A stretch of DNA of 64,000 bases from the NCBI GenBank assembly GCA_020532545.1, contig JAJBAW010000005.1, positions 25,984 to 89,983 of the forward strand. Direction: 5' to 3'. This document shows, piece by piece, positions 17,039 to 25,562 of this stretch (position 1 is the first letter of the stretch; each line of letters starts with the position of its first letter). The notes under the pieces were generated by a model. The model worked only from the letters and a program-made list of their open reading frames with translations, did not search any database and was not told the DNA's origin. The position numbers were made by a program, and so were the translations under genes. This DNA is from Candidatus Cloacimonadota bacterium. GTDB lineage: Bacteria > Cloacimonadota > Cloacimonadia > Cloacimonadales > Cloacimonadaceae.

Positions 17039-18343
17039 ATGAAAAAAATTACGCATCAATTCGTGGAAATGCTGGATACTCCAGTGCATCAGACCGTGCT
17101 GTATGGAAAGCGGTACACAGCCCTGGATGCTCCCTCTGCCGGGTACATAGGTCGGGAAGGCTTTTTGGCCTTAACAGAGGGAAACACTCGGGTAGCTACC
17201 CTGGCTACAGAGGAGGAGCCCCTGATTGTCTCTTTTTCCGGAGGCTTTTCCGCGGACGGTCTTCAGGATGATATCCTCAAAATGACTTCCGGGTTGGAAG
17301 TCAACCTTCCCCCTGTGGGAAGAACACCCTACCAGTATATTTATGTTGAGCTTTCTGAAGACGGGACCCCGAGTCTGGGGGTTACCAACTACGCTCCGGT
17401 ATATCTGAATGCTCTGCGTCCGGTTGTCTTGAATCCCTGGATGCGTAGCAATGAGGAGCTTGGATTTTCTGTAGCCGTCAACAACTTTTCTTCCGGAAAT
17501 TACCCTTACCAGGCTACCCGTTACGGGGGAGGAAACTGGCAGACTACGCACGTAGCCTCAGTAGCTTCTCCGAATTGGTTTGAGATGACCTTTGATCAGC
17601 CGGTTTTTCTGCACTCGGCAGAGCTGATGTGCTGCTGGGAAGGGACCTCGAACGATGTCTACCTGATTGACTTTGAGCTGCAGGTATGGGACGGCGCAGA
17701 TTGGGTGACTGTAGCCTCCAAAACCGGGGGTACTCGGGTCACCAAGCAGATTCATGTCCTGGAAGCTGCCAGTATGATGCGCACAAGCAAAGCGCGTATT
17801 TTGATTACTGACGATTCCGGAGCCTCGGACATCGACTTCATCCAGTTCAAGGGTATTCCCGCTGGGGACGTGTTTGATATTGGCAGAATGCAGATGCTGT
17901 CCGGGGAAGACCTGGTTACTCCCGTGCGACGGGTTTATCTGGGGGAACTGGACCGTTCCGGAGAAACTCCGGCACTTACAATCTACGCGTTACGGGGACA
18001 GGCTCAGCTGGAAACCCAGGTTCTGAGCTACGCGCATATGGTGACGCTGTCTCACAACCTTGGCGTGCCCCCGGAGCATTACAGCTACTCGGCGTACTTC
18101 AGGGAGGGGTACGGAAACTATGTGCCTTTTCACAACCGAACCAATACCGACTCCGATTCCAACGAAAATGCTTTCTGTGGAGCACATCGACAGACACATC
18201 GTACCCAGTTCTCCTTCTGGGACGGTCGTCCGGATTTGCCGAACAATGCCGCGGTGCAATGCCCTACCGTAGAGGAGCCTACCAGCCGGAGTTCTTACCG
18301 AGCTCAGGGGATCTACTACGTGACTTTCCGACGAAACTTTTGA
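17039..18343 (+). CDS. Tail protein with discoidin-like middle domain
   Basis: 434 residues, last gene of the structural block. Residues ~130-280 have a galactose-binding/discoidin feel: ATRYGGGNWQTTHVASVASP, then WFEMTFDQPVFLHSAEL and LQVWDGADWVTVASKTGG, suggesting a carbohydrate-binding jelly-roll. The C-terminus is Asn/His/Arg-rich and ends YYVTFRRNF. A probable receptor-binding or fibre tip protein. The following 28-nt element and terminator close the operon. Confidence 0.55.
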   Translation: MKKITHQFVEMLDTPVHQTVLYGKRYTALDAPSAGYIGREGFLALTEGNTRVATLATEEEPLIVSFSGGFSADGLQDDILKMTSGLEVNLPPVGRTPYQYIYVELSEDGTPSLGVTNYAPVYLNALRPVVLNPWMRSNEELGFSVAVNNFSSGNYPYQATRYGGGNWQTTHVASVASPNWFEMTFDQPVFLHSAELMCCWEGTSNDVYLIDFELQVWDGADWVTVASKTGGTRVTKQIHVLEAASMMRTSKARILITDDSGASDIDFIQFKGIPAGDVFDIGRMQMLSGEDLVTPVRRVYLGELDRSGETPALTIYALRGQAQLETQVLSYAHMVTLSHNLGVPPEHYSYSAYFREGYGNYVPFHNRTNTDSDSNENAFCGAHRQTHRTQFSFWDGRPDLPNNAAVQCPTVEEPTSRSSYRAQGIYYVTFRRNF

Positions 18344-18363
18344 CATACTCCCCCTAGATAAAT

Positions 18364-18391
18364 CAAGGGGGTTTACGATGCTCTTGCTAAA
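18364..18391 (+). repeat. 28-nt operon-end direct repeat, copy 1
   Basis: A 28-base sequence beginning CAAGGGGGTTTACGATGC lies between the last tail gene and its terminator. An identical copy sits at 50990-51017 between the SNF2 gene and its terminator. Both are on the + strand just before the hairpin. It may be an RNA processing, anti-termination or small-RNA site. Confidence 0.75.
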
Positions 18392-18400
18392 TTAAAATAA

Positions 18401-18430
18401 AAAAAACGGGCCGATAGTGGCCCGTTTTTT
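18401..18430. terminator. Bidirectional terminator
   Basis: Stem AAAAAACGGGCC / GGCCCGTTTTTT with a 6-base loop, with T-runs on both strands, between the rightward tail operon and the convergent leftward gene ending at 18451. Confidence 0.85.
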
Positions 18431-18450
18431 ATTTCAATGTCAAAGAGATT

Positions 18451-18786
18451 CTATGGGAGAGGACCTTCTTCTTCTTCTTGCGGGCTCCAATACTGTAGAA
18501 ATTTCTTTACCAGGGGGGATTTACTGCTTTGTGGGAAGAAGGTGGCCAGGAGGTAGCTGTCCGGATGAACGTACGTAACTACCTCCTCCAGCTCTTTAGT
18601 GTCCAAAGCCAGAGCATCCAGTCCTCCTACCGGGATGAACATGTTGTTTTCCTGAATAAACACTGCGTGCGTGAGGGCCAGACTCCAATTACTTTCGGAA
18701 ATCGGTGTTTTGCAAAACCCGAGAAGGGAGCCGAACGAGGTGCCTACCAGCACAAGGGGCTTATCCGATGCTTGCCTGTCGGACAT
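18451..18786 (-). CDS. Unknown 111-aa protein
   Basis: Leftward, its start overlaps the end of the resolvase gene by 26 bases, so it is in that operon. No motif recognised. The C-terminus is acidic (PQEEEEGPLP). It does not look secreted. Last gene before the convergent terminator. Function unknown. Confidence 0.55.
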   Translation of the reverse strand: MSDRQASDKPLVLVGTSFGSLLGFCKTPISESNWSLALTHAVFIQENNMFIPVGGLDALALDTKELEEVVTYVHPDSYLLATFFPQSSKSPLVKKFLQYWSPQEEEEGPLP

Positions 18787-19381
18787 ATTCTAATCTCTTT
18801 CTCAGCCTGTCACGGCTGGTTTCGTAGGTAATGGCCTGTTTGGGGGCCTTCTGATACCATAAATACTTGGCAAGAAAATAAGCATCCGCAGCATCATCGG
18901 TTAAAGTTGCCAAGGCTGCGGAAAGCAATGAAGGGTCTTCAAACCGCATCTCTGCTTTAGCCTGCTCCAGGACAGCCTGTTTAGAAGCGGCACCCGTACC
19001 AAGGGCAAACTTCTTCAGCACCTTAGGCTCCACCAGATGCAGGGGTACCCCTTTCAACAGAAAATTACTTTTTAAAATACCTCCCAGCTCCCCCAGGGTG
19101 AACGCCCGGTGCACACTGTTGAAGGAGTAATCTTCATACGCTACCTGCAATTGATCCCAGGATACTCCAGGGCTGGCCAGGGTCACTGTTCGGTCAAGGT
19201 ACGCCTGAATGCATAGCATGCGCTGCAAGGCGTCGTGCTCTCTCGGGGTTTTTTGTCTTTTGGCACGCGGAGGCACTTCGTCATGGCTGTTCAGCAGCAG
19301 CCGGATTTCTCCTTTTGGGGAAAGGACAACGAAGGCGGTGTTTGCCAAGGAAGGATCCAACCCAGCGTAGCACTGCCTCAT
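18761..19381 (-). CDS. RuvC-like Holliday junction resolvase
   Basis: 206 residues. The RNase H-fold signature is complete: CYAGLDPSLANTAFVVLSP (first Asp) at the N-terminus, VAYEDYSFNSVHRAFTLGELGG (acidic residue in the second motif) in the middle, and TDDAADAYFLAKYLW (paired Asp) near the end. Such phage enzymes resolve branched DNA before packaging. Its ATG overlaps the upstream zinc-ribbon gene by 4 bases. The closest type is the poxvirus/phage RuvC family, judged by motif spacing. Confidence 0.75.
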   Translation of the reverse strand: MRQCYAGLDPSLANTAFVVLSPKGEIRLLLNSHDEVPPRAKRQKTPREHDALQRMLCIQAYLDRTVTLASPGVSWDQLQVAYEDYSFNSVHRAFTLGELGGILKSNFLLKGVPLHLVEPKVLKKFALGTGAASKQAVLEQAKAEMRFEDPSLLSAALATLTDDAADAYFLAKYLWYQKAPKQAITYETSRDRLRKRLEYVRQASIG

Positions 19382-19785
19382 GGTTTTCTTTTTCTGGAAG
19401 CCGACCGGGTTTTCTTGGAAGGCTTGTTGTCCCGCAGATAGAGGCGACGGATCTCCTCATTGCGCTTGGCACGAATCGTGGTGCCATCCTCTGAGCGGAC
19501 AAACTCACCTTTTCGACCGGAGGTCATAAGAATGTCTATCTGCTGCTGCAGGACTCCGTGGGTATAGTAGGCGCGGTTCCCGCAGTAAACGCAGGACCAG
19601 GTATAGGGTTCGGGCTGAGAAACCCAATGTTTCCCCCCACACTTATGGCAGGCTCCTGCGGGGCGAAACAGGGGGATATCATCTGTCGGACTGTTGATCT
19701 TTTCCAGCAGATCCTTCCGCAGCTGCTTCTTGCCTCTGCGCAGGCTGGAGGGGTAGTCAAAGGGAGCGGAAGAACGACACATCAC
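19378..19785 (-). CDS. Zinc-ribbon protein
   Basis: 135 residues with one clear zinc ribbon (CHKCGGKHWV ... WSCVYCGNRAYY, two CxxC knuckles ~18 residues apart) and a very basic C-terminus (SKKTRSASRKRKP). The opening is also basic. A nucleic-acid-binding role is likely. Co-transcribed with and translationally coupled to the RuvC-like gene, so perhaps it is a recombination accessory. The 5' region 19786-19900 is AT-rich and may hold its promoter; I see no clear -10/-35 pair. Confidence 0.6.
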   Translation of the reverse strand: MMCRSSAPFDYPSSLRRGKKQLRKDLLEKINSPTDDIPLFRPAGACHKCGGKHWVSQPEPYTWSCVYCGNRAYYTHGVLQQQIDILMTSGRKGEFVRSEDGTTIRAKRNEEIRRLYLRDNKPSKKTRSASRKRKP

Positions 19786-19900
19786 AAATTACCTCATTAG
19801 CAGAGCCTTGGTAGGCAAATAACATTGTCTATTCTAATTAACTTAAATTCAAAATATAATGGCTGTTTTTTCTAGATTTTTAAGTGAGCAAAGCTAAAAA

Positions 19901-19928
19901 AAAGAGCACCTTTTTAGGGGTGCTCTTT
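19901..19928. terminator. Terminator downstream of RT operon
   Basis: Stem AAAGAGCACC / GGTGCTCTTT. On the - strand it is followed by a run of Ts, so it ends the leftward RT transcript before the zinc-ribbon gene. On the + strand it also has Ts. Confidence 0.8.
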
Positions 19929-19985
19929 TCTGGTAGGAAACAGGACGCTTCATTCCAGGAGTGGACTTTTTTAATTTTTTAATAT

Positions 19986-21278
19986 TTAAAGAACGCTCTC
20001 CCAGTGGCCTGTGTTTTCCTGGGTAAGACTTTCCGAAGAGTTCCGGGTTCTTGAACAGGCAGAAGAGAGCCTCTCCAGAAAAACTTCAACAGATTCAACT
20101 TTTCTGTTGTAGGTTTTGAGAGCCAGAAAAACAGGCTCGGCCAGTCTCTGGGATACCCCTTGGGGATTTTCCCGCAGAAAAACACAGGCTTGAAACAGTT
20201 TTTTCAGGAGACTGCCCTGTTCTTTGCTGACAGAGTCTATGTAAGCCACGTGTCCTCGCATGATAGACAAAAACTGTTCATCCCTGGCGTGTTGTGTGAT
20301 AGCAAAGACCGCCCGGTCTTCCCCCACATTTTCCGTGGGAAACTCTGCCGCTCGAAAAGGATATAAAGAGAAATAGGTGTTCGCTGCCTCTGTGACAGAG
20401 GTACGGCAAGCATTGAACAATGCAGCACGAATCCGCTGAAACCGCTCAAGGTCCACCCGGGCTTTCACATTCAAAACGACTCCGAGAAACCGCTGATTAC
20501 GAAAAGGGTGGTTCTTCGGGGTAACAGACCATTTGTGCGTTTGGAATCCTCTGCGGGACATCACCACATGTACGTATTGGCGATATTCCTTAATAAGCTC
20601 TAGGGGAGCGTCTCCATCGACAAACAGCACCAAGTTGTCACAGTAACGCACGTACTCTAGGGAGGCCCGGGGGTATTCCTTTTGCTTTCGCGCTACCCAA
20701 GCCAAAATATCCCTGTCGTACAGCGCATATCCCACCAGATTGGAAAGCAGGGCACTGCAGGGAGACCCCTGCTGCAGTGTATGTACCCAACGGTCGCTCT
20801 GTCTCCTACGTACAATGCAGTAGCGGGCAATCAGCTTCGCGCCTGCCTCCGACATAGCTCCCAGAGCACACAGTGTCTTGACTATTTTACGCATGGAAAT
20901 GTTGTCAAAGTACCCTTTGATATCACAATGGACCATGTACTTCCTGCCCAGATATTTTTGCAGCTCTTTTTTGTAATTCACCCCTTTGCGGTACGCCAGT
21001 AGATGTTCATGCGGAAAGCTGTCTTGTATTTGATCAAAGGGGATATTCAGCGCGGTCTGGATACGCGCCAGAGTCGTATCTGACTTGTAGGTATCCCGTC
21101 CCTTGACTTTTACCAAGTGTTGCATATGGTTGCGGCGCAGACTCCCATTCTTATCTTTTCCTCCCACCCAGGACAAATACTTGGTCTTGATCTTCAGGAG
21201 AGCCCCCAGTTCATCCCAGCCGTGCACAAGACTCAAAGGAGAGTCAAATACCTCTTCTGTATATTTTTGGCACTTCAT
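19986..21278 (-). CDS. Retron-like reverse transcriptase with YCDN motif
   Basis: 430 residues. RT motifs in order: VHCDIKGYFDNISMRKIV (motif A Asp), LQQGSPCSALLSNLVGYAL (motif B), YVRYCDNLVLFVDGD (motif C, normally YxDD, here Y-C-D-N), then QRFLGVVLNVKARVDLERF and RIRAALFNAC, which align with the VTG-VVN region of retron RTs. An N-terminal ~100-residue extension and a ~130-residue C-terminal extension flank it. The start overlaps the upstream gene stop by one base (TAATG). It could be a retron, an abortive-infection/defence RT or a phage counter-defence RT. Loss of the second motif C Asp may reduce or alter polymerase activity. Confidence 0.7.
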   Translation of the reverse strand: MKCQKYTEEVFDSPLSLVHGWDELGALLKIKTKYLSWVGGKDKNGSLRRNHMQHLVKVKGRDTYKSDTTLARIQTALNIPFDQIQDSFPHEHLLAYRKGVNYKKELQKYLGRKYMVHCDIKGYFDNISMRKIVKTLCALGAMSEAGAKLIARYCIVRRRQSDRWVHTLQQGSPCSALLSNLVGYALYDRDILAWVARKQKEYPRASLEYVRYCDNLVLFVDGDAPLELIKEYRQYVHVVMSRRGFQTHKWSVTPKNHPFRNQRFLGVVLNVKARVDLERFQRIRAALFNACRTSVTEAANTYFSLYPFRAAEFPTENVGEDRAVFAITQHARDEQFLSIMRGHVAYIDSVSKEQGSLLKKLFQACVFLRENPQGVSQRLAEPVFLALKTYNRKVESVEVFLERLSSACSRTRNSSESLTQENTGHWESVL

Positions 21279-22030
21279 TACAATCCTCCCGTTATTTCAC
21301 AAATTGAAGTCAGGTAGGTATCCACAGCGGAAGATACTTTCTGGGCTTTACGTAATGGGCTTTCTATAGTAGCAGGAGCGCTTCTCCAACGTATATAATG
21401 AGCCAAAGGTACTGAAATACTTTTTGGAGGCAACCACACCCCGTTATAGCAAAGCCCTACCAAAGATTGGGCCCTTCCCTCCAGGCGGAGCCCCGGAAGC
21501 TTGTACCTGTAAACTCGGGAAGACGCCCCCCTCAATCCCCCCACTATTCTATGATGGCGCGTAGCGGAATTAAGATAAGCCAGTGGGAAGAGGGCATAGT
21601 ACTGAGTGAACAGTTTCTGCATCGTATAGGGGTTAGCAGCGGCAGAGAAGGTTAAATAATCGTATCTGGAAAAAGAAATTATCGCGGCGTTTGGAAATAG
21701 GCTTCTCAGACGGTATCGGTTTTCCTCCTTATTAAACCAATCCTTGTTTACAAAAAACAGGTGCCGGAAGGATTTATACGCCGTTTTTCTCGGCAAGACG
21801 GGAGTGTCTCCTGCAGCGAGATCCACCGACAAGAGGCAGGGAGGAGACTCGTTCCCATGATCCTCGTAGAAAGTCCCTTCTCGGAGATCTTCAAGGCTTA
21901 GAGTTCTTTGCTCAAAAGAGGGGGATAGGAGCTGTTCAATCTCCGCTACAAGCTGTGGAGGCAGGCTTCCAGGGTCTTCAAAGTTCTCCAAAACAAGGTC
22001 ATCTCTTTGCTCATCGCTTTGCGTAGGCAT
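21278..22030 (-). CDS. Unknown partner protein of the RT operon
   Basis: 250 residues, ATG with AGGAAA upstream. Acidic N-terminal ~75 residues, then a mixed basic domain rich in Tyr, Arg and Leu, with no motif I know. The stop is fused to the RT start, so the two proteins are made together in a fixed ratio. Retron and defence RTs commonly have such effector or accessory partners. That is context only, and the fold is unknown. Confidence 0.65.
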   Translation of the reverse strand: MPTQSDEQRDDLVLENFEDPGSLPPQLVAEIEQLLSPSFEQRTLSLEDLREGTFYEDHGNESPPCLLSVDLAAGDTPVLPRKTAYKSFRHLFFVNKDWFNKEENRYRLRSLFPNAAIISFSRYDYLTFSAAANPYTMQKLFTQYYALFPLAYLNSATRHHRIVGGLRGASSRVYRYKLPGLRLEGRAQSLVGLCYNGVWLPPKSISVPLAHYIRWRSAPATIESPLRKAQKVSSAVDTYLTSICEITGGL

Positions 22031-22077
22031 GCTTTTTCCTTTCTCTGTAAGGTTGCTAAGCTGTTACTAGGGACATG

Positions 22078-22089
22078 TTCTTATAACAA
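22078..22089 (-). promoter_or_regulatory. TTGTTATAAGAA motif copy 1
   Basis: On the - strand TTGTTATAAGAA, with the extended -10 look TGTTATAAG, ~48 bases before the RT-operon start. Four near-identical copies occur, each 5' of a leftward gene. The motif is almost palindromic, so an operator role is also possible. Confidence 0.45.
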
Positions 22090-22118
22090 ATAAGTCTTCA
22101 ATTTTATGGGGGTCTTCA

Positions 22119-22133
22119 CCATTTATTTAATAG
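22119..22133 (+). promoter_or_regulatory. Candidate late promoter motif copy C
   Basis: CCATTTATTTAATAG, ~84 bases before the terminase-operon gene at 22217. One extra base compared with copies B and D. It lies in the divergent 186-base gap, opposite the leftward motif at 22078. Confidence 0.35.
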
Positions 22134-22216
22134 ACACCGTTCAGCTTATTACAGGAGCAGCTAAGATCTTTATCCTGCCGACGGAATAGCTCCTACCCTC
22201 CCGCTGCTTATTTTCT

Positions 22217-23260
22217 ATGAGTGGCAGAAAGAGACCACATCCCATGATCACCCTTGTTGACCAACAGAACGACCAGGATTTTTCTGTATTTCATAAAATA
22301 CTCGGAGGCCTTCAAGATGAAGTGCTATTAGGGGCTCTCAACGACATCGAGCTCGATTCAGAGATTTATGCCAAACTGCCCATGGAACAGTTTGCTCTTC
22401 CGGAATTACGGAAATTCCCCGTGAACTCCGCAGAGGATGCCCTGCTCAGTAAACTGTACTTCGAGCAACAGCGCCCTCTACTGTCGGAGGCCCTGGAGGA
22501 TAAAGTCGCTGAGCGCATCAGTACGTTCCTGAACCTGTACAATCTTCCCGAGGAAGTATTTGCCCAGGCTGGCAGTGTCAAAGAAGCTGCCGAGGAGAAA
22601 ACGCCTATCTATCTCCTGCCAGAACAACGCTTATGCCGAGTTGCTGGCACGGAGGATCTTGTCAAAGCGGCTCAGCTGTTTGAACGTGAAAAAACCAAGC
22701 TGCCCATCCCTCAGCGTGTCGAGTTTTCTCAGAATTTTGTTAAGTCTGCGTCCACTTTCGGACTGTTGGAAATCCCCTGTGATATTGCCAAGTATGCCAG
22801 CTGCCTGGATACAGACCTGGGTACTACCCGTTATCTGTTGGACATCCGAGCAGCGGCTGTGCGGCGCAAAGGGGGAGATCCCAGTGTTTATGTAAAGCTG
22901 GCAAGCCTCCTGGGGCATATTGAGGTCACTCCAGACAAGGAGGAGCTTTCCAAACTGGCGAGTCTTATCTACACCCTGGATAAGCAACATGGCCTCGATG
23001 CGCCGGCTTATGATAGGAAGCTGCCCTGTGCCTATACCACCGTGTTCAACCAGGCCGACTCTGCTGTGGAAAAGCAGGCAGCCCAGGAAGAGGTCCCCTT
23101 CCGAGAACTTACCAAAGCGGAGCTGGTTGCCCGCTATGGGGAAGACCTCGTTGCAGAGGTTGAAGGGCACGATGGCGAAGTTGACTACGATAAGTTGCAG
23201 GACATCCTGCACCGTTCCGGGGTGGGTGTACCGGGAAGCACCTCGGAGGGGGCAGACTGA
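22217..23260 (+). CDS. Unknown structural-module protein
   Basis: 347 residues. An ATG at 22217 has no good ribosome site, and the ATG at 22244 is an alternative start nine codons later. Mostly helical. The stretch FALPELRKFPVNSAEDALLS resembles a short YALPxxRxyPI motif seen in several phage head-region proteins, but this is weak. It begins the operon that ends with the terminase, and overlaps the next gene (TGATG). It could be a head scaffold or packaging factor; undecided. Confidence 0.55.
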   Translation: MSGRKRPHPMITLVDQQNDQDFSVFHKILGGLQDEVLLGALNDIELDSEIYAKLPMEQFALPELRKFPVNSAEDALLSKLYFEQQRPLLSEALEDKVAERISTFLNLYNLPEEVFAQAGSVKEAAEEKTPIYLLPEQRLCRVAGTEDLVKAAQLFEREKTKLPIPQRVEFSQNFVKSASTFGLLEIPCDIAKYASCLDTDLGTTRYLLDIRAAAVRRKGGDPSVYVKLASLLGHIEVTPDKEELSKLASLIYTLDKQHGLDAPAYDRKLPCAYTTVFNQADSAVEKQAAQEEVPFRELTKAELVARYGEDLVAEVEGHDGEVDYDKLQDILHRSGVGVPGSTSEGAD

Positions 23261-23940
23261 TGGACTCCTTGCAGGTATTAGCCGGCCACCCCATCGATCT
23301 TTATCGGAAGCTGGAGGCCACTTTTCCTGACTCGGAAGCTCCCTGGTTGGGGTGGGAACCGGAAACGGTGCTTGCTTCTCTCCCGGAGGTTACCGATGAC
23401 CTTGCCAAAGACAAGATTCTGGCTATCCAGGCTCTGGCTTCCAACAGTTCCTTAGGCTGTTCCGTAGCAATCGCCTTTGAAAAAGTGGTGCATGGTTTTT
23501 GTAACAACCCCTGCATAATGGATGCTGCGCAACCCCCTGGAGTAGAGGAGATCTACTATGCCGTAACTCAAATCCGAGCTCTGGTACAGGAAGTCCATGG
23601 CAAACCGGCTGTTTTCTCTGGGCAGGTTCCTGGCTATGTCGCAGCTGCAGGCCATTATCATGGGTGGTTCTTGTTCCCGGAAGAACTCTCTTTTGCCTCC
23701 GAGTTTCTTGAGCATCTCTCCGGAGTGGTACCAGGTTCCCGTAGGTACACAGACTATGCGGATCTGTTTACACAGGGGAAAGACTTGCTGAAAGCACTTG
23801 AGAACACCTCTCTGAGTCTGGGGGATCTGAAGGCTATGGATAATCTGCCGGAGGATTCTCCGGCAGCTAACCTACTACGCAGGGTGCTGCGCTGTCTGTT
23901 GTACGATCCGACACTGCCCTACCAGGAGGGGATTTCCTAG
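23260..23940 (+). CDS. Unknown protein before terminase
   Basis: 226 residues, coupled to the gene before (TGATG) and ending one base before the terminase ATG. Largely helical with no DNA-binding motif I can point to. Its place invites a small-terminase guess, but it is longer than usual and lacks an obvious helix-turn-helix, so I leave it unassigned. Confidence 0.55.
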   Translation: MDSLQVLAGHPIDLYRKLEATFPDSEAPWLGWEPETVLASLPEVTDDLAKDKILAIQALASNSSLGCSVAIAFEKVVHGFCNNPCIMDAAQPPGVEEIYYAVTQIRALVQEVHGKPAVFSGQVPGYVAAAGHYHGWFLFPEELSFASEFLEHLSGVVPGSRRYTDYADLFTQGKDLLKALENTSLSLGDLKAMDNLPEDSPAANLLRRVLRCLLYDPTLPYQEGIS

Positions 23941-23941
23941 T

Positions 23942-25522
23942 ATGGCGGTGGTTGAAGTAGCTCTAGATTTGACAAAGGCCGATGCTGCTCAGGCGTTGCT
24001 GCACCTGGAGGGTCGGCCTTATTCATTGCGCAACTACCCAATGTTTGTGGATATCTTTAACTCTCCCTGGCCTCGAGTCCTCATGAAATCCGGGCGACAG
24101 GTATCCAAAACCATCACTATGGCCGCGTTGATGGTGACCGATGCCTCCATGGTACCTCACAAACCTTCCCTGTACGCCAATGCCTCTGGAAATCAGACCA
24201 GTTCTTTTTCCACGTCGAAACTCGATCCCTTTCTCCTGCACAGCCCCGCGATTTATCACAACCTAATGCAGGCCAAGAACGTCTTGAATAACGTGCTGTA
24301 TAAGCGCTTTGCCAACTGGTCAGAATTGCGCCTTACCTACTTTTCTGAATCGGCGGACCGAGTACGCGGTATTTCCGGACACCACTTTTACCTGGATGAG
24401 ATACAGGACATTCTCTACGACGCCATCATTGACGCAGAGGAGTGCCTGTCCGCAGCCAGTGATCCTCGATTTACCTATGCGGGGACCTCTAAAACCCTGA
24501 CTTCGACCCTGGAGTTTTTCTGGACGTTGTCCACACAGAAATCCTGGGTAATCAAGTGTGAAGCTTGCGGTAAGTGGAATCTGCCTTCCATTGAAAATAT
24601 TCAGCGCAAGGGCCTGTGCTGTAAAAAGTGCGGACACTTGCTGAACACTTTTAAGGGTATTTGGCGCTCCATGCGGGAGTTTGATGGAAAAGAGCCCCTT
24701 TTCGATGGCTACCATATTCCTCAAATTATCCTGCCTTTGCACTGCAACAGCCCGGAAAAGTGGGCCAAACTCATTGAAAAAATGGAGACCTACCCCTCCT
24801 ATAAATTCAATAACGAAGTTCTGGGGCTTCCCGAAGGGGAAGGTGATTCTCCCATAACCGAGGATATGCTGCGGAAGGCTTGTATACCTGAGCTTCGCAT
24901 GGAAACCCGGCTGACGGAACACAACGCCGCGGGAGCTACCTATTTCGTGGCAGGTATTGACTGGGGGGGAAATGGCATTGAAGGAACCAGTCGGACTACC
25001 TTATCCGTGTACGCGGTGTATCCCGAGCGAGTACAGAGCACAAAAATCTACGGCCAAATCTTCGGGCCGGGCGATCCCACCAAGCATGTAGAAGAAATCT
25101 CCTCCGCCTTGAAGCGCTTCGGAGTGCATATGGCTTTTGGTGACCATGGCGGGGGAAACTTCGCCATGGCCATGCTGCAGAATATCACCCCTACTGTACG
25201 CATCGTGCCTGTGATGTATACGGATCAGGCAGCCCCCTATCGTTGGGATGAGGATGCCCATCGCTATACAGTGAATCGTACCCGACTGATCGATGCCTTT
25301 TTCATGGCCATGCGCACCGGAGAGGTTCATACCATGCGCTGGGAAGATTTCCAGAGGTTTTCTCCAGATATTCTCGCTGTCTATCAGGAAATCATCGGAG
25401 ATAATCAGGGGAAAGGCCGACGTGTTTGGCGCCGCTATCCCTCGAAGCCGGATGACATCCTGCATAGCATGGTGTTTGGCTGGTTCGCCGCCCGTGTCAT
25501 GAGTGGCAATATGGAGTTCTGA
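23942..25522 (+). CDS. terL: Terminase large subunit with zinc-ribbon insertion
   Basis: 526 residues. ATPase: VLMKSGRQVSKTITMAALM (a deviant Walker A with GRQVSKT), HHFYLDEIQDILYD (Walker B with catalytic Glu), then AGTSKTLTSTLEFFW (coupling motif). A zinc ribbon (CEACGKWNL ... CCKKCGHLL) sits between ATPase and nuclease, as in GpA-like terminases. Nuclease: YFVAGIDWGGNGIEG (first Asp), AFGDHGGGNFA and KPDDILHSMVFGW (final Asp pair). It cuts and pumps phage DNA into proheads through the portal at 41520, which lies 16 kb away. Confidence 0.85.
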   Translation: MAVVEVALDLTKADAAQALLHLEGRPYSLRNYPMFVDIFNSPWPRVLMKSGRQVSKTITMAALMVTDASMVPHKPSLYANASGNQTSSFSTSKLDPFLLHSPAIYHNLMQAKNVLNNVLYKRFANWSELRLTYFSESADRVRGISGHHFYLDEIQDILYDAIIDAEECLSAASDPRFTYAGTSKTLTSTLEFFWTLSTQKSWVIKCEACGKWNLPSIENIQRKGLCCKKCGHLLNTFKGIWRSMREFDGKEPLFDGYHIPQIILPLHCNSPEKWAKLIEKMETYPSYKFNNEVLGLPEGEGDSPITEDMLRKACIPELRMETRLTEHNAAGATYFVAGIDWGGNGIEGTSRTTLSVYAVYPERVQSTKIYGQIFGPGDPTKHVEEISSALKRFGVHMAFGDHGGGNFAMAMLQNITPTVRIVPVMYTDQAAPYRWDEDAHRYTVNRTRLIDAFFMAMRTGEVHTMRWEDFQRFSPDILAVYQEIIGDNQGKGRRVWRRYPSKPDDILHSMVFGWFAARVMSGNMEF

Positions 25523-25529
25523 TCTAAAA

Positions 25530-25560
25530 AAAATCCCGAGTGCTTTTGCCTCGGGATTTT
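25530..25560. terminator. Terminator after terminase
   Basis: Stem AAAATCCCGAG / CTCGGGATTTT with a 9-base loop and A/T tails on both sides, 7 bases after the terminase stop. It separates the terminase gene from the structured region that follows. Confidence 0.85.
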
Positions 25561-25562
25561 CA

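Noticed and set aside
17039..22030. Diversity-generating retroelement (RT close to a tail adhesin gene)
   Set aside because: No template repeat resembling the 3' end of a tail gene was seen in the gaps around the RT, there is no Avd-like gene, and the RT motifs are retron-like rather than DGR-like.
22031..22216. Retron msr/msd RNA upstream of the RT operon
   Set aside because: The gap has only weak pairing (AGGAGC/GCTCCT) and no pair of inverted a1/a2 repeats that I can see; kept as a test, not a feature.
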